Origin: Bernardetia sp042180575
GTDB taxonomy: Bacteria > Bacteroidota > Bacteroidia > Cytophagales > Bernardetiaceae
DNA: 64,000 nt
Direction of reading: 5' to 3'
Assembly: GCF_042180575.1 (NCBI RefSeq)
Contig: NZ_CP170094.1
Location: forward strand, 4,154,001 to 4,218,000
A model generated the notes under the pieces. That model had not been told where the DNA came from, ran no database searches, and worked only from the letters and a program-made list of their open reading frames with translations. The position numbers and the translations under genes are program-made. Below, piece after piece: positions 52,214 through 60,573 of this stretch; within the stretch, counting starts at the first letter, position 1; every line of letters begins with the position of its first letter.

Positions 52214-52244
52214 TCAACGACGGCAACGTCTCGTTGACGGTTAG
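52214..52244 (+). repeat. Hairpin with CGGTTA tail upstream of rsmG
   Basis: TCAACGA (52214-52220) and TCGTTGA (52231-52237) form the stem; the interior can form GACG-GCAA-CGTC with a GNRA-type loop. CGGTTAG follows. Same design as 7331-7360. Confidence 0.6.
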
Positions 52245-52283
52245 AAAACGACATCAATCACTTCAAAAATCAATCTTATTTTA

Positions 52284-52922
52284 ATGGAAATCATTACCCG
52301 TTATTTTCCAAATCTTACGGAAAAACAACTTGAGCAGTATGCAGCTTTACAAAATTTGTATGCTGAATGGAACGAAAAAATAAATGTTATTTCAAGAAAA
52401 GATGTAGAAAACCTTTATGAAAGACATGTTTTACATTCGATGAGTATCGGAAAAATTGTTGAATTTGACCCTAATGATAATGTTATTGATATCGGAACAG
52501 GTGGAGGTTTCCCAGGTATTCCTTTGGCTATTTTATTTCCAGAAACGCAATTTCATTTAATGGATTCTATCGGAAAAAAAATTAGAGTAGTAAATGAAGT
52601 AGCCAAAGAAATTGGTTTGGATAATGTAGTGGCAGAACAAATGCGAGTAGAAAAAGCAAAGAAAAACAACTATGATTTTGCTGTTACTCGTGCTGTCGCC
52701 CAAACTTCAAAACTCTATCATTGGATAAAACCTGCGCTGCGAAAAAATAAACCTTCTTTGGTAGAAAAAGATGAGTTCAAACACGGAATTTTGGCACTAA
52801 AAGGAGGAGATTTGAAAGAAGAATTAGCTGATTTTAAGCATTTTTTTAGATTATATAATTTGAGTGATTTGTTTGAAGAAGAATTTTTTGAGACCAAAAA
52901 AATACTTTATGTTCAGATTTAA
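52284..52922 (+). CDS. rsmG: 16S rRNA (guanine(527)-N7)-methyltransferase RsmG
   Basis: 212 aa with the RsmG core: LQNLYAEWNEKINVISRKDVENLYERHVLHS, VIDIGTGGGFPGIPLAILFPETQFHLMDSIGKK (SAM site) and AVTRAVAQ. It methylates G527 of 16S rRNA; loss gives low-level streptomycin resistance. Length is normal. The next gene starts 9 bp later, so both methyltransferases share a transcript. Confidence 0.95.
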   Translation: MEIITRYFPNLTEKQLEQYAALQNLYAEWNEKINVISRKDVENLYERHVLHSMSIGKIVEFDPNDNVIDIGTGGGFPGIPLAILFPETQFHLMDSIGKKIRVVNEVAKEIGLDNVVAEQMRVEKAKKNNYDFAVTRAVAQTSKLYHWIKPALRKNKPSLVEKDEFKHGILALKGGDLKEELADFKHFFRLYNLSDLFEEEFFETKKILYVQI

Positions 52923-52931
52923 GAAATAATT

Positions 52932-53711
52932 ATGACAAACACACAAAGAAAATTTCTACGTTCTCTTGGGCAGAAAAAAGTAAGAAAAGCTGAAAATTGC
53001 TTTCTGATAGAAGGTGCAAAAATAACTACAGAAACACTTCAAGCCACAAATTCAGACTATAAAATAAAACAACTTTTTGCGACACAAGACTTTTTAGATA
53101 ATTTAGAAAGTCAGAATATTTTGGATGACAAAGTAAATACTAATTTTGAAATTATTCTATCTACTTCAAAGCAGCTTAGTGAAGCAGGTTCTTTAAAATC
53201 AAATAATGCTGCGATTGCTGTGGTAGAAATTCCAACTTTAGAAACTCCCAAAAAACTAGAAAACGTAGCTTTACTTTTAGAAAATATCAATGACCCTGGT
53301 AATTTGGGAACAATTATCCGAATTGCAGATTGGTATGGAATAGAGGATATTTTTTGCTCCGAACAAACCGTTGATTTATACAATTCAAAAACGCTTTCTT
53401 CTACAATGGGGTCTTTTCTGCGTGTACGTGTGCATTATGGAAACGAATTTGAGTTTTTAAAACTAGCAGAAGGAAATACTTTTGGAGCTTTTTTAGATGG
53501 AAAAAATGTACATCAAACCAAATTTCCACAAGCTGGAATGTTAGTTATTGGAAGTGAATCACACGGAATATCAGAAAAACTAGGAAAAGAAATTATGAAT
53601 AAAGTTACGATTCCTAGTTTTGCGAAAGACTTAGAAAATAATCAGAGCGCAGAATCTTTAAATGCTGCCATCGCTACAGCTATTATTTGTGATAATTGGA
53701 GGAGAAATTGA
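52932..53711 (+). CDS. TrmH/SpoU-family RNA 2'-O-methyltransferase
   Basis: 259 aa: an N-terminal substrate-binding part (RKFLRSLGQKKVRKAENCFLIEGAK, L30e-like) and a SPOUT domain with the family motifs NINDPGNLGTIIRIADWYG, TMGSFLRVRVHYG, LVIGSESHGISEKLG and PSFAKDLENNQSAESLNAAIATAI, which form the knotted SAM site. Substrate likely 23S rRNA or a tRNA; it cannot be assigned more finely. The last 29 bp overlap the convergent gene. Its 3' end is duplicated further downstream. Confidence 0.92.
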   Translation: MTNTQRKFLRSLGQKKVRKAENCFLIEGAKITTETLQATNSDYKIKQLFATQDFLDNLESQNILDDKVNTNFEIILSTSKQLSEAGSLKSNNAAIAVVEIPTLETPKKLENVALLLENINDPGNLGTIIRIADWYGIEDIFCSEQTVDLYNSKTLSSTMGSFLRVRVHYGNEFEFLKLAEGNTFGAFLDGKNVHQTKFPQAGMLVIGSESHGISEKLGKEIMNKVTIPSFAKDLENNQSAESLNAAIATAIICDNWRRN

Positions 53712-54090
53712 TTTTTTTCTTATCCTTTCTGTGCTTTCTCAAAATTTTTAGGGTAATAGAAATTACTCCAAATGATGATATCCAATATAGAATAGAAAAA
53801 GTTATAAAGTTTACTTTTCTACTCTTTTGTTTTTCTTCTAATTCTTTGATTTTAATATATTTTTGGTGTTCAGTATAGTTGGCATATTGTCCACTACCAT
53901 TTTGAACAAAATATATTTCAGTATTTTTTAAAGCCAAGCCTGCTTCGAATGCTTTGTAGAATGATAAAAGAGCTAAAACAAGCAATACAAAGGAACTTAG
54001 TTTGTCTTTGAGTATTCCATAAATAAAATTGAAAACTATGAAAATCAGTAAAAAAGGAAAGAAGAGTGTCCCCAAACTAAATAAATTCAT
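53683..54090 (-). CDS. Small membrane protein, unknown
   Basis: 135 aa with about four hydrophobic segments (5-25, 32-52, 93-115; the tail is basic with KHRKDKKK). No family is recognised. Its 3' end overlaps the methyltransferase gene by 29 bp, an arrangement that may be recent, because the overlapping sequence is one of two copies in this region. Confidence 0.6.
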   Translation of the reverse strand: MNLFSLGTLFFPFLLIFIVFNFIYGILKDKLSSFVLLVLALLSFYKAFEAGLALKNTEIYFVQNGSGQYANYTEHQKYIKIKELEEKQKSRKVNFITFSILYWISSFGVISITLKILRKHRKDKKKINFSSNYHK

Positions 54091-54106
54091 TGATATATTT
54101 TTAAAG

Positions 54107-54772
54107 TTAAGAATTACAATGACAAGAGAAAGTTAATTTACCAACTACTTTGACCTTTCTTTTATTCCAAAAAGTTTCTACAATATCTACTTTCAAAGAG
54201 TTTCCAACTTTATAGTCATCAAGTTCTAAATGTAAATAAGGATAGAAAGGGATAGTTTTTCTTTTTTCCTCATGTTCTGTATTAAGTTTTATATAGGGTA
54301 TTTGACCTCCGATAACTGCTAGGTTAAGTTTCTTATACGTTGGGTTTGAGCAATTATACATAGGAAACTCATCATAGAAAATATATTTTTTATCTAAACT
54401 TTCATGAACATACCAAGACAAGAAAATTCTTCTCTTTTGAAATTTACTTATTAAATGAAATTTATGATTTTCAATATCAAATTCTTTTGGTAAAGTATAT
54501 CCATCTATTAGATTGATTTCAGCTACTTTGCACTTACCAAGATATGAATTAGTCTTTTTTGCCATATCCACAGAGTTTGCAAGAGATATGGTAGGTTTTT
54601 GAAATACTATTACCACTTGGTCAAAAAGAAGTAATAGTATTGTTAGACATAATGCCCCTTTTATACTACCTAATGATTGTATTGTTCTAGTTTCTAAACC
54701 TTTTGCTCTAGCTTTGAAAATTTCGGTTATTACTTCCACTAGATACATAAAGCCATCACTCTTACTACTCAT
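54107..54772 (-). CDS. Membrane protein, unknown
   Basis: 221 aa with one membrane helix (about 33-52) after a cytoplasmic N-terminus. The rest is a strand-rich, probably periplasmic domain with a C-terminal CHCNS. No family is recognised. Gap of 16 bp to the next gene on the same strand. First or middle gene of a possible three-gene unit. Confidence 0.6.
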   Translation of the reverse strand: MSSKSDGFMYLVEVITEIFKARAKGLETRTIQSLGSIKGALCLTILLLLFDQVVIVFQKPTISLANSVDMAKKTNSYLGKCKVAEINLIDGYTLPKEFDIENHKFHLISKFQKRRIFLSWYVHESLDKKYIFYDEFPMYNCSNPTYKKLNLAVIGGQIPYIKLNTEHEEKRKTIPFYPYLHLELDDYKVGNSLKVDIVETFWNKRKVKVVGKLTFSCHCNS

Positions 54773-54817
54773 AGTTTTGATAATTTATTGAATAAAAATT
54801 TGATTCTGTATTATTGA

Positions 54818-54849
54818 TTATCATTTGTGATAATTGGAGGAAGAATTGA
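54818..54849 (+). repeat. Duplicated 3' end of the SpoU gene
   Basis: TTTGTGATAATTGGAGGA plus 8 bases, 24 of 26 identical to the methyltransferase gene's end at 53686-53711, including the stop codon (reading IICDNWRKN-stop). The upstream words GAATAAAAATTTGATTCTG (54790-54816 region) recur at 55344-55370. Confidence 0.75.
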
Positions 54850-54854
54850 AATAT

Positions 54855-55325
54855 TTAAGGCTCTTCATTTCTATTATCTTCAACAATATCAAAAGTAAAG
54901 TAATCGTTTCTCTTTTTATCTGATGAAATCAACTTAACTTTTTTACCCATTATGGAAAGTCTATTGAAGTTTTTTCTATTAAGCTGTTTGCTTTGTATTA
55001 TAATTGTATCTCCCATAAGTTCGTATTCTCCGTAAGCATAGGAATGTTTTTCGTGATGACAGCAAGTTTCTCTCAATACACAATTTCCATCTGTTTTAAA
55101 TTTAATTTGATGATGTTCATTTTCCACAACGAATAAATTTGTGACTTTCTTTTCGTCTGGAAGCCTTCCAAATATTGCTATAAAAAAAGCAAACAGCATA
55201 AGGCATAGATAAAAAAGACTACCAAATATTCCTTCATATGAGAAACGAAAATGAGATGTATGAAAACTGCAAGGAGGTAAAAACCCAAACCAACCCAATA
55301 AGGAGGTTTTAAGTTTCTTAAACAT
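54855..55325 (-). CDS. Small membrane protein, unknown
   Basis: 156 aa with one or two hydrophobic segments (about 33-55) after a Cys-containing N-terminus (FLPPCSFHTSHFRF). The C-terminal half is a soluble strand-rich domain with a conserved-looking CVLRETCCHHEKHS (Cys and His, possibly metal-binding). Not recognised. It lies 40 bp before the sterol-desaturase gene's stop codon, same strand. Confidence 0.6.
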   Translation of the reverse strand: MFKKLKTSLLGWFGFLPPCSFHTSHFRFSYEGIFGSLFYLCLMLFAFFIAIFGRLPDEKKVTNLFVVENEHHQIKFKTDGNCVLRETCCHHEKHSYAYGEYELMGDTIIIQSKQLNRKNFNRLSIMGKKVKLISSDKKRNDYFTFDIVEDNRNEEP

Positions 55326-55364
55326 AGTTATAGGGAATTAAATGAATAAAAATTTGATTTTGTA

Positions 55365-56207
55365 TTACTGGTTTGCTGTATTATCATTTTCTACAATTGG
55401 AGGAGAAACCAACTCTTGTTTATGTATATCCTTAAAAAGCAACATATCTTTTAAATTTTCTTCTCTTTCAGTTTCAAATCCACAAGTTTCTTCCCAATGT
55501 TTTGGGTTTCGGTATGTTCCGAAAAGCATATCCCACCAAACTATATCTCCGTAATTATATTTGTGTTTTTGATATTCGTGATGAATACGGTGCATTTCTG
55601 GACGTTGAAAAATATAACCAATCCATTGAGGTGTTTTGACGTTGGTATGATAAAAAAACTCGCCTAAAGCTGTACAGAGTGTATAAAATGCACCTGCTTC
55701 TACACTCAAGCCCAAAAAAGTAAAGACTAAAAGACTTCCAATAATAGAATTGATAGTCATTTCTAAAGGGTGTTTGTAGAAAGAAGTAATGACTTCTAAG
55801 CGTTGAGGACTGTGATGGATTTGATGAAAATGAAGCCACAAAAAGTCATATTCGTGTCTCCAACGATGCCACCAATAAAAAATAAAAGTTGCAATTACGT
55901 AAGCGATAATTCCTCCAAGCCAAGAAGGAACATGAGCAGAAAGTTCAAAAACAGAAGCCGAAGAAAGCCATTTTTCCCACGTATAGCCAGCCAAAACAAC
56001 AATCAGAAGTTGAATAAAATTGACAGCCAAAACTCTAAATGTCCAAGTCGGTACTTTTGGGAGTTTCCATCCTGGAATGAGTCTTTCAAGAATAAAACAG
56101 AAAATAAAAACAGCAAAAATGATTAGTAGTGTCATAAGTGAAAAGAAGTTTGATGAATAATTGATTCGTAACTTCTTCAAAATTAGGACATTCATATCCC
56201 AATCCAT
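55365..56207 (-). CDS. Sterol desaturase / fatty-acid hydroxylase family protein
   Basis: About 256 aa if started at the ATG at 56135 (MTLLIIFAVFIF), 280 from 56207; the former gives the usual first membrane helix. Four membrane helices and the eight-histidine diiron pattern: WHRWRHEYDFLWLHFHQIHHSPQRLE and HRIHHEYQKHKYNYG. Such enzymes use O2 at a diiron site to hydroxylate or desaturate lipids. Substrate unknown (sphingolipid, carotenoid or hopanoid are possible). It is isolated. Confidence 0.88.
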   Translation of the reverse strand: MDWDMNVLILKKLRINYSSNFFSLMTLLIIFAVFIFCFILERLIPGWKLPKVPTWTFRVLAVNFIQLLIVVLAGYTWEKWLSSASVFELSAHVPSWLGGIIAYVIATFIFYWWHRWRHEYDFLWLHFHQIHHSPQRLEVITSFYKHPLEMTINSIIGSLLVFTFLGLSVEAGAFYTLCTALGEFFYHTNVKTPQWIGYIFQRPEMHRIHHEYQKHKYNYGDIVWWDMLFGTYRNPKHWEETCGFETEREENLKDMLLFKDIHKQELVSPPIVENDNTANQ

Positions 56208-56279
56208 TTGACATATATCAAAAAAGTATTTTCAATTCAAAAAATGTATAAAAGATTTCTCAGTCTGTTCGCTTATGCG

Positions 56280-56300
56280 CTGTTGGCATCGTCGCCACAG
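56280..56300. repeat. Imperfect hairpin after the Crp/Fnr gene
   Basis: CTGTTGGC pairs with GCCACAG (one bulge) around ATCGTC, starting 7 bp beyond the regulator's stop codon. Without a T-tract, it is not a clear terminator. Confidence 0.4.
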
Positions 56301-56306
56301 TTGCTG

Positions 56307-56882
56307 CTACGACTGCTTTCTAATTCTACTTAGTGTTTCTTGGCTCATTCCTAAATAAGAAGCCACATAACCGAGAGGGATTCGGTTGATAAGGTTTGGG
56401 TAGTTTTGTATAAAGTTTTCATAACGAGTTTTTGAATCAACCATTCTGAGGTTGGTTGCTCGTTCTGCCATTTGGATATAATACATTTCGGTTAGTTTTC
56501 TGCCTACGACATTCAAATCAAGATGTTGATTGTATAATTTTTGAAGTTTGGAGTGTGAAATAGAAAACAAATGACAATCTTCTATCGCTTCAATGGTTTC
56601 GAAACTAGGAGTTTGGGTAAGAAAACTATACACAGAAATAAACAATGTATTTTCTGGAAAAATCCAAGATGTGAGTTCTTTTTCATCTTTATAATAAAAA
56701 GCTCTGACTAATCCTTTTTCTAAAAAATAAAGATGTTTATTTGTATCGCCTTGTGACAAAATAATTTCTCCATTTTTATATTCTTTTGTTTGGATAGCAT
56801 CTGATAAAGCTAGTTTTGTATCTTGGTGAAGAAGATAGAAAGAATCTAATAAATTGAAAAGAGGATTAAAATTTTCTTTCAT
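56307..56882 (-). CDS. Crp/Fnr-family transcriptional regulator
   Basis: About 191 aa from the ATG at 56882 (an earlier ATG at 56918 would add 12 residues). Cyclic-nucleotide-binding-like domain (about 15-115: EIILSQGDTNKHLYFLEKGLVRAFYYKDEKELTSWIFPENTLF) and a C-terminal helix-turn-helix (IPLGYVASYLGMSQETLSRIRKQ). It lacks the Cys cluster of FNR and the PRAA-type cAMP motif, so it belongs to the ligand-unclear CRP-like group common in Bacteroidota. The recognition helix is at the very end. Targets unknown. Confidence 0.85.
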   Translation of the reverse strand: MKENFNPLFNLLDSFYLLHQDTKLALSDAIQTKEYKNGEIILSQGDTNKHLYFLEKGLVRAFYYKDEKELTSWIFPENTLFISVYSFLTQTPSFETIEAIEDCHLFSISHSKLQKLYNQHLDLNVVGRKLTEMYYIQMAERATNLRMVDSKTRYENFIQNYPNLINRIPLGYVASYLGMSQETLSRIRKQS

Positions 56883-56946
56883 AGTTTCAAAAAAAGTGAT
56901 ACAGTTTTTCATTAACACTTATAATTTACCATTCATCATTTTTTTG

Positions 56947-57450
56947 CTACCCATTATTTAATCTCCACGTTTCTAAAAAAGTACGTGTTTTACTAGGAAA
57001 ATAAAGAAAACTAAACGGGAGACGATTACCATGTTTTGCTTTAAATTCTGATAAAGTGCTTCCACGAGGGGGAAAAATACAAATATCATAATTCCTTTTG
57101 AAGCTAAGAGCAAACTGCTCAAACTCGTATTGAGTCATTCCTTTGAAAAGTTTATCTTTTTCTATGCTCAATATTTTTCCTTGAGAGTTGGTAATAATAT
57201 GAAAATAAAAACGATGGTTGCTGGCTTTATCTTGCTCACACAAATCATCATACCATTCTTTACTAAATGTTTCTATCAGACAAAGCTCTATTTTTTGATA
57301 GTTTTCTACAATACAATCTCTATCTTTTCTAGGAATGGAATTTAAAAATGCTTCATTCTTTCTGTTACTGAACTCTGAATAATAAAAATTGAATGAAGAT
57401 AAAATAATACACAAAAGAGGAAGTAAAAAGAGTAAGTTTTTATCTTTCAT
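56947..57450 (-). CDS. Hypothetical secreted or membrane protein
   Basis: 167 aa with an N-terminal hydrophobic segment (LLFLLPLLCIILSSFNFYYS) that may be an anchor or signal peptide. The rest includes TNSQGKILSIEKDKLFKG and a cysteine pair. Not recognised. It precedes the Crp/Fnr regulator on the same strand by 30-65 bp. Confidence 0.6.
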   Translation of the reverse strand: MKDKNLLFLLPLLCIILSSFNFYYSEFSNRKNEAFLNSIPRKDRDCIVENYQKIELCLIETFSKEWYDDLCEQDKASNHRFYFHIITNSQGKILSIEKDKLFKGMTQYEFEQFALSFKRNYDICIFPPRGSTLSEFKAKHGNRLPFSFLYFPSKTRTFLETWRLNNG

Positions 57451-57623
57451 AAAGTTAAATAATTGTGTGAATAGGATAGTTTTATGTTATAATCCACCAA
57501 AATCAAACCATAATTTTAAGAAGGCTTTAAAAGGTAAAAAAAGTGATATTATCAACACTCTATCAATATACTAAATTATCAGATTCTTTACTAAGACAAA
57601 AAAATATAATTTTGTTACATGAA

Positions 57624-57657
57624 AAAAGCCAAGACTTTTTTAAATCTTGGCTTTTAG
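57624..57657 (-). terminator. Terminator of the ytxH-like gene
   Basis: AAAAGCCAAGA and TCTTGGCTTTT pair around a loop; the minus strand continues into a T run. Confidence 0.8.
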
Positions 57658-57689
57658 TTATAACTCAAATTTGAGTAATCCAGCTATTA

Positions 57690-58253
57690 TTAGTTTACAT
57701 TTGAATTTACTTTCTTTTTTGCATCATTAGCTAAAGCTGTAGCTTTTTGTTTTCCTTCTTGAAATTTGGCTTTAGCTACTTCTGTATTTTTGTTGATAAT
57801 GTCTTGAGCTTCATTAGCAAGTCTTTTGCCTTTTGCTTCTGCATTTGCTACTACTCTTTTTGTTTCTCCAGAAATACGCTCACGAGTTTCAGAGCCTTTT
57901 GCTGGGGCAAGTAAAATACCAACTGTTGCACCAATGGCTGCACCTGCTACAAATAACAGAACACCAGTGGCTGCTGCATTTGAGCCATCATCGTTAGTTG
58001 TTGTTTCTGCATACTTTTCTTTTTGATTACTGTAGAATGCTTTGATTCCACCGTAGGCTGCAAGAGCTAAAGGAACAAATTTTTCTACACTATCAGATAA
58101 AGTTTCTTTTGCGTATTCTGCTTTATTTCTAGCAAAATCTTGTGCATCATGAGCAAAATGTTTTGCATCACTTTTTAGTGCATCAAAATCAATATTATTA
58201 ACTCTATCTTGAACTTTGCTTTTAGCGTCTTTAATGTTTTCTTGGAATTTCAT
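57690..58253 (-). CDS. YtxH-domain protein
   Basis: 187 aa. An amphipathic N-terminus (QENIKDAKSKVQDRVN), one membrane segment with the YtxH signature GAAIGATVGILLAPAKGSETRERI (about 105-130), and a long Ala/Lys/Asn-rich coiled tail (NAEAKGKRLANEAQDIINKN). Related proteins are called gas-vesicle or general-stress proteins, though no gas-vesicle genes are present. Probably membrane-bound and stress-related. Confidence 0.8.
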   Translation of the reverse strand: MKFQENIKDAKSKVQDRVNNIDFDALKSDAKHFAHDAQDFARNKAEYAKETLSDSVEKFVPLALAAYGGIKAFYSNQKEKYAETTTNDDGSNAAATGVLLFVAGAAIGATVGILLAPAKGSETRERISGETKRVVANAEAKGKRLANEAQDIINKNTEVAKAKFQEGKQKATALANDAKKKVNSNVN

Positions 58254-58295
58254 AGGAATTATTTGTAAAAATTATAGTTTAAAAAAATGAAGCAA

Positions 58296-58326
58296 TAAAA
58301 AAACGGCTTTCTTGTAAAAGCCATTG
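58296..58326 (-). terminator. Terminator of murC
   Basis: On the minus strand AATGGCT pairs with AGCCGTT (one T-G) around a loop of about 15 nt, followed by a T run. Confidence 0.55.
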
Positions 58327-58418
58327 CTTGTATAATAAACGATAATTCTTTAAAAAGGTTTGATAAAATCAAAAATAGTTGTCTGATTTTTTTAAAATTC
58401 TAAGCTGTTTTTCTAAGT

Positions 58419-59894
58419 TTATAAAGTTGTTTTTTTATGTAAAAAATCAAAAATAGGTTTGACAAAACGGTCAATATCTCCTGCACCAAGTGTCAAAAGA
58501 ATTTCTATTTCTTCGTTATTAATTTTAGCTTCAATATAGCTAAGTAGTTTATTGTCAGGTAGTAATGTTTTGTTTTTAGCTTTGGTTTGTTGCAAAATAA
58601 TATCTGACGTAATTCCTTCTATTGGTAATTCTCTTGCTGGATAAATATTAAGTAAAATAAGTTCGTCTTTTTCATTTTCTAAACTCAAACTTTCTGCAAA
58701 ACCCTCTTGAAAATCTCTTGTTCTTGAAAACAAATGAGGTTGAAAAATAGCTGTTATTTTCTTATTTGGATATAAGTGTTTGATAGAAGAAAGTAAAGCC
58801 GAAATTTCGGTTGGATGATGTGCATAATCATCAATGTAGGTAATTTTTTTGCTTCTAAAAACATACTCAAAACGCCTTTTTACACCTTTGAAACTAGCTA
58901 CTGCATTTCTAATTTTATTATCTGAAATATTCAGCTTTCTAGCAACTGCAATCGCTGCACACATATTTTCCACATTATGAAACCCTGGCATGAAAAGTTG
59001 TAGATTTTCTATTCTTTCATTTTTTAGAGTATCTATAAAGTCAAAACGACACGAATCTTTTTGAAGCTCATCCAAACGAATATTTGTAGCATAAATTTGT
59101 ACTGTATTATCAGTGTTTTGAAGCGAACTATAATTTATCAATTCTATATTTTCATTTTCTGCAATAGAATCCTTGACCGAATCAGCAATATTATTTTGAG
59201 AAAACAAAAGACCATCTTCTTTTATCTGACTGACAAAATCACCAAATGATTTTTCAAGTTCCTTTTTTTCTCCATAAATATCCAAATGGTCTGCATCTGT
59301 CGAAGTAACTACGGCAATCGTTGGATGTAAATGCAAAAACGAACGGTCAAATTCATCAGCTTCCACAACTGCCCAAACTTCATCTGTATTATTTATATCA
59401 TTGACTACCAAATTTGAATTAAAGTTAGCCGAAATTCCACCCAAAAAAGCAGTACAATTTATCCCTCCTTCTTTCAAAAGATGTGCTACCATTGTCGAAG
59501 TGGTTGTTTTTCCATGTGTTCCTGCTACGGCAACTGTTTTTAAAGAATGTGTAAGAAGTCCCAAAACAGCAGCACGTTTGAGAATTGTATAGCCATTTCG
59601 TTGAAAAAATAAGAGTTCAGAATGTGAAGAAGGAACTGCAGGAGTAATAACTATGAGCGTTTCGTTTGGAAATTCTCTTATTTCTGATGGAATTTTGTCG
59701 ACATTATCTTCAAAATGAATATTGATGCCTTCATTTTCTAGGTTTTGAGTGAGAGGCGTTTTGGTTTTGTCGTATCCTGCGACTATTTTTTGATTATGAG
59801 CAAACCAACGAGCAATCGCACTCATTCCAATTCCACCAACTCCGATGAAATAAACGTATTTTATATTTTCTAATTGTATGTTTGGAGAGTTCAT
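58419..59894 (-). CDS. murC: UDP-N-acetylmuramate--L-alanine ligase
   Basis: 491 aa with the Mur ligase layout: N-terminal Rossmann domain (VYFIGVGGIGMSAIARWFA), ATP-binding central domain (VAVAGTHGKTTTSTMVAHLL at about 115-135; EADEFDRSFLHLHPTIAVVTSTDADHLD) and C-terminal domain (YIDDYAHHPTEISALLSSIKHLYP; IFQPHLFSRT). It adds L-alanine to UDP-MurNAc in peptidoglycan synthesis. It is outside the usual mur/fts cluster. Length normal. Confidence 0.96.
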   Translation of the reverse strand: MNSPNIQLENIKYVYFIGVGGIGMSAIARWFAHNQKIVAGYDKTKTPLTQNLENEGINIHFEDNVDKIPSEIREFPNETLIVITPAVPSSHSELLFFQRNGYTILKRAAVLGLLTHSLKTVAVAGTHGKTTTSTMVAHLLKEGGINCTAFLGGISANFNSNLVVNDINNTDEVWAVVEADEFDRSFLHLHPTIAVVTSTDADHLDIYGEKKELEKSFGDFVSQIKEDGLLFSQNNIADSVKDSIAENENIELINYSSLQNTDNTVQIYATNIRLDELQKDSCRFDFIDTLKNERIENLQLFMPGFHNVENMCAAIAVARKLNISDNKIRNAVASFKGVKRRFEYVFRSKKITYIDDYAHHPTEISALLSSIKHLYPNKKITAIFQPHLFSRTRDFQEGFAESLSLENEKDELILLNIYPARELPIEGITSDIILQQTKAKNKTLLPDNKLLSYIEAKINNEEIEILLTLGAGDIDRFVKPIFDFLHKKTTL

Positions 59895-60104
59895 TATTTC
59901 TATTATTTATTAGGCTATTTTTTATACAAAAAACGATAAGAATTTTTAGATTAGCAAGTGGAATGGTTATCTATCTTGGAAATACTAATGCAAATCATGG
60001 CAAACTATGATAGACTACTTTATTGAGTAATGCAACGTTTTGAGAAAAAGCAACATCTAAAAAGTCAAATACAATTTTTTATGTTACTCAAAAACTACCA
60101 AATT

Positions 60105-60560
60105 ATGAAAACTACTTACTTTATCACTCTTCTATTTTTCTTTTTCTCATTCTGTTCTTTTGCAAGTGAAAGCGATTCTAAAAACTCAACTCAAAAAACA
60201 ATTAATACAAAACAAAAGCTTTCCAAAAAATCAAAAGCTATGACAATAAAAAAACAGAAAAAACTCAATTTCAAAGAACGAGTAGCCTTAAAATTTATCA
60301 AAAGAAAAATCAAAAAAGCACAGAAAAAACAGGCAAAAAATAAAAAGTCTATTAAAGAAGATGGAGATGGAGTTGTCATTGTTACCTTAATATCGATTTT
60401 CCTTATTCTAGGAGGACTTATAGGAGGAATTATTGCGCTTGCTTTTGGAGAAACTCTGCTTGGAGTTTTATTACTTGTTGGAGGTTTGATTTTTGTTCCT
60501 CTCATTTTAGCTCTCATTCTGTTAGGTTTGATTTTTAATACAGACGTGTCTCTGTGCTAA
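60105..60560 (+). CDS. Small basic membrane protein, paralog 1 (Cys-ended)
   Basis: Start chosen at the ATG at 60105, which gives a signal peptide (FITLLFFFFSFCSFASES); an ATG at 60030 is possible but unlikely. The 151-aa protein then has a very basic stretch (RVALKFIKRKIKKAQKKQAKNKK), DGDG, and two membrane helices with Gly pairs (LISIFLILGGLIGGIIALAFG and LLGVLLLVGGLIFVPLILALIL). It ends in DVSLC. The next gene, 13 bp downstream, encodes a paralog. Role unknown; the Lys-rich part may bind acidic polymers. Confidence 0.7.
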   Translation: MKTTYFITLLFFFFSFCSFASESDSKNSTQKTINTKQKLSKKSKAMTIKKQKKLNFKERVALKFIKRKIKKAQKKQAKNKKSIKEDGDGVVIVTLISIFLILGGLIGGIIALAFGETLLGVLLLVGGLIFVPLILALILLGLIFNTDVSLC

Positions 60561-60573
60561 ATTAAAAAAAACT

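Noticed and set aside
60030..60104. N-terminal extension of the first Cys-ended membrane protein
   Set aside because: It would hide the signal peptide that paralog 2 shows at its own start.
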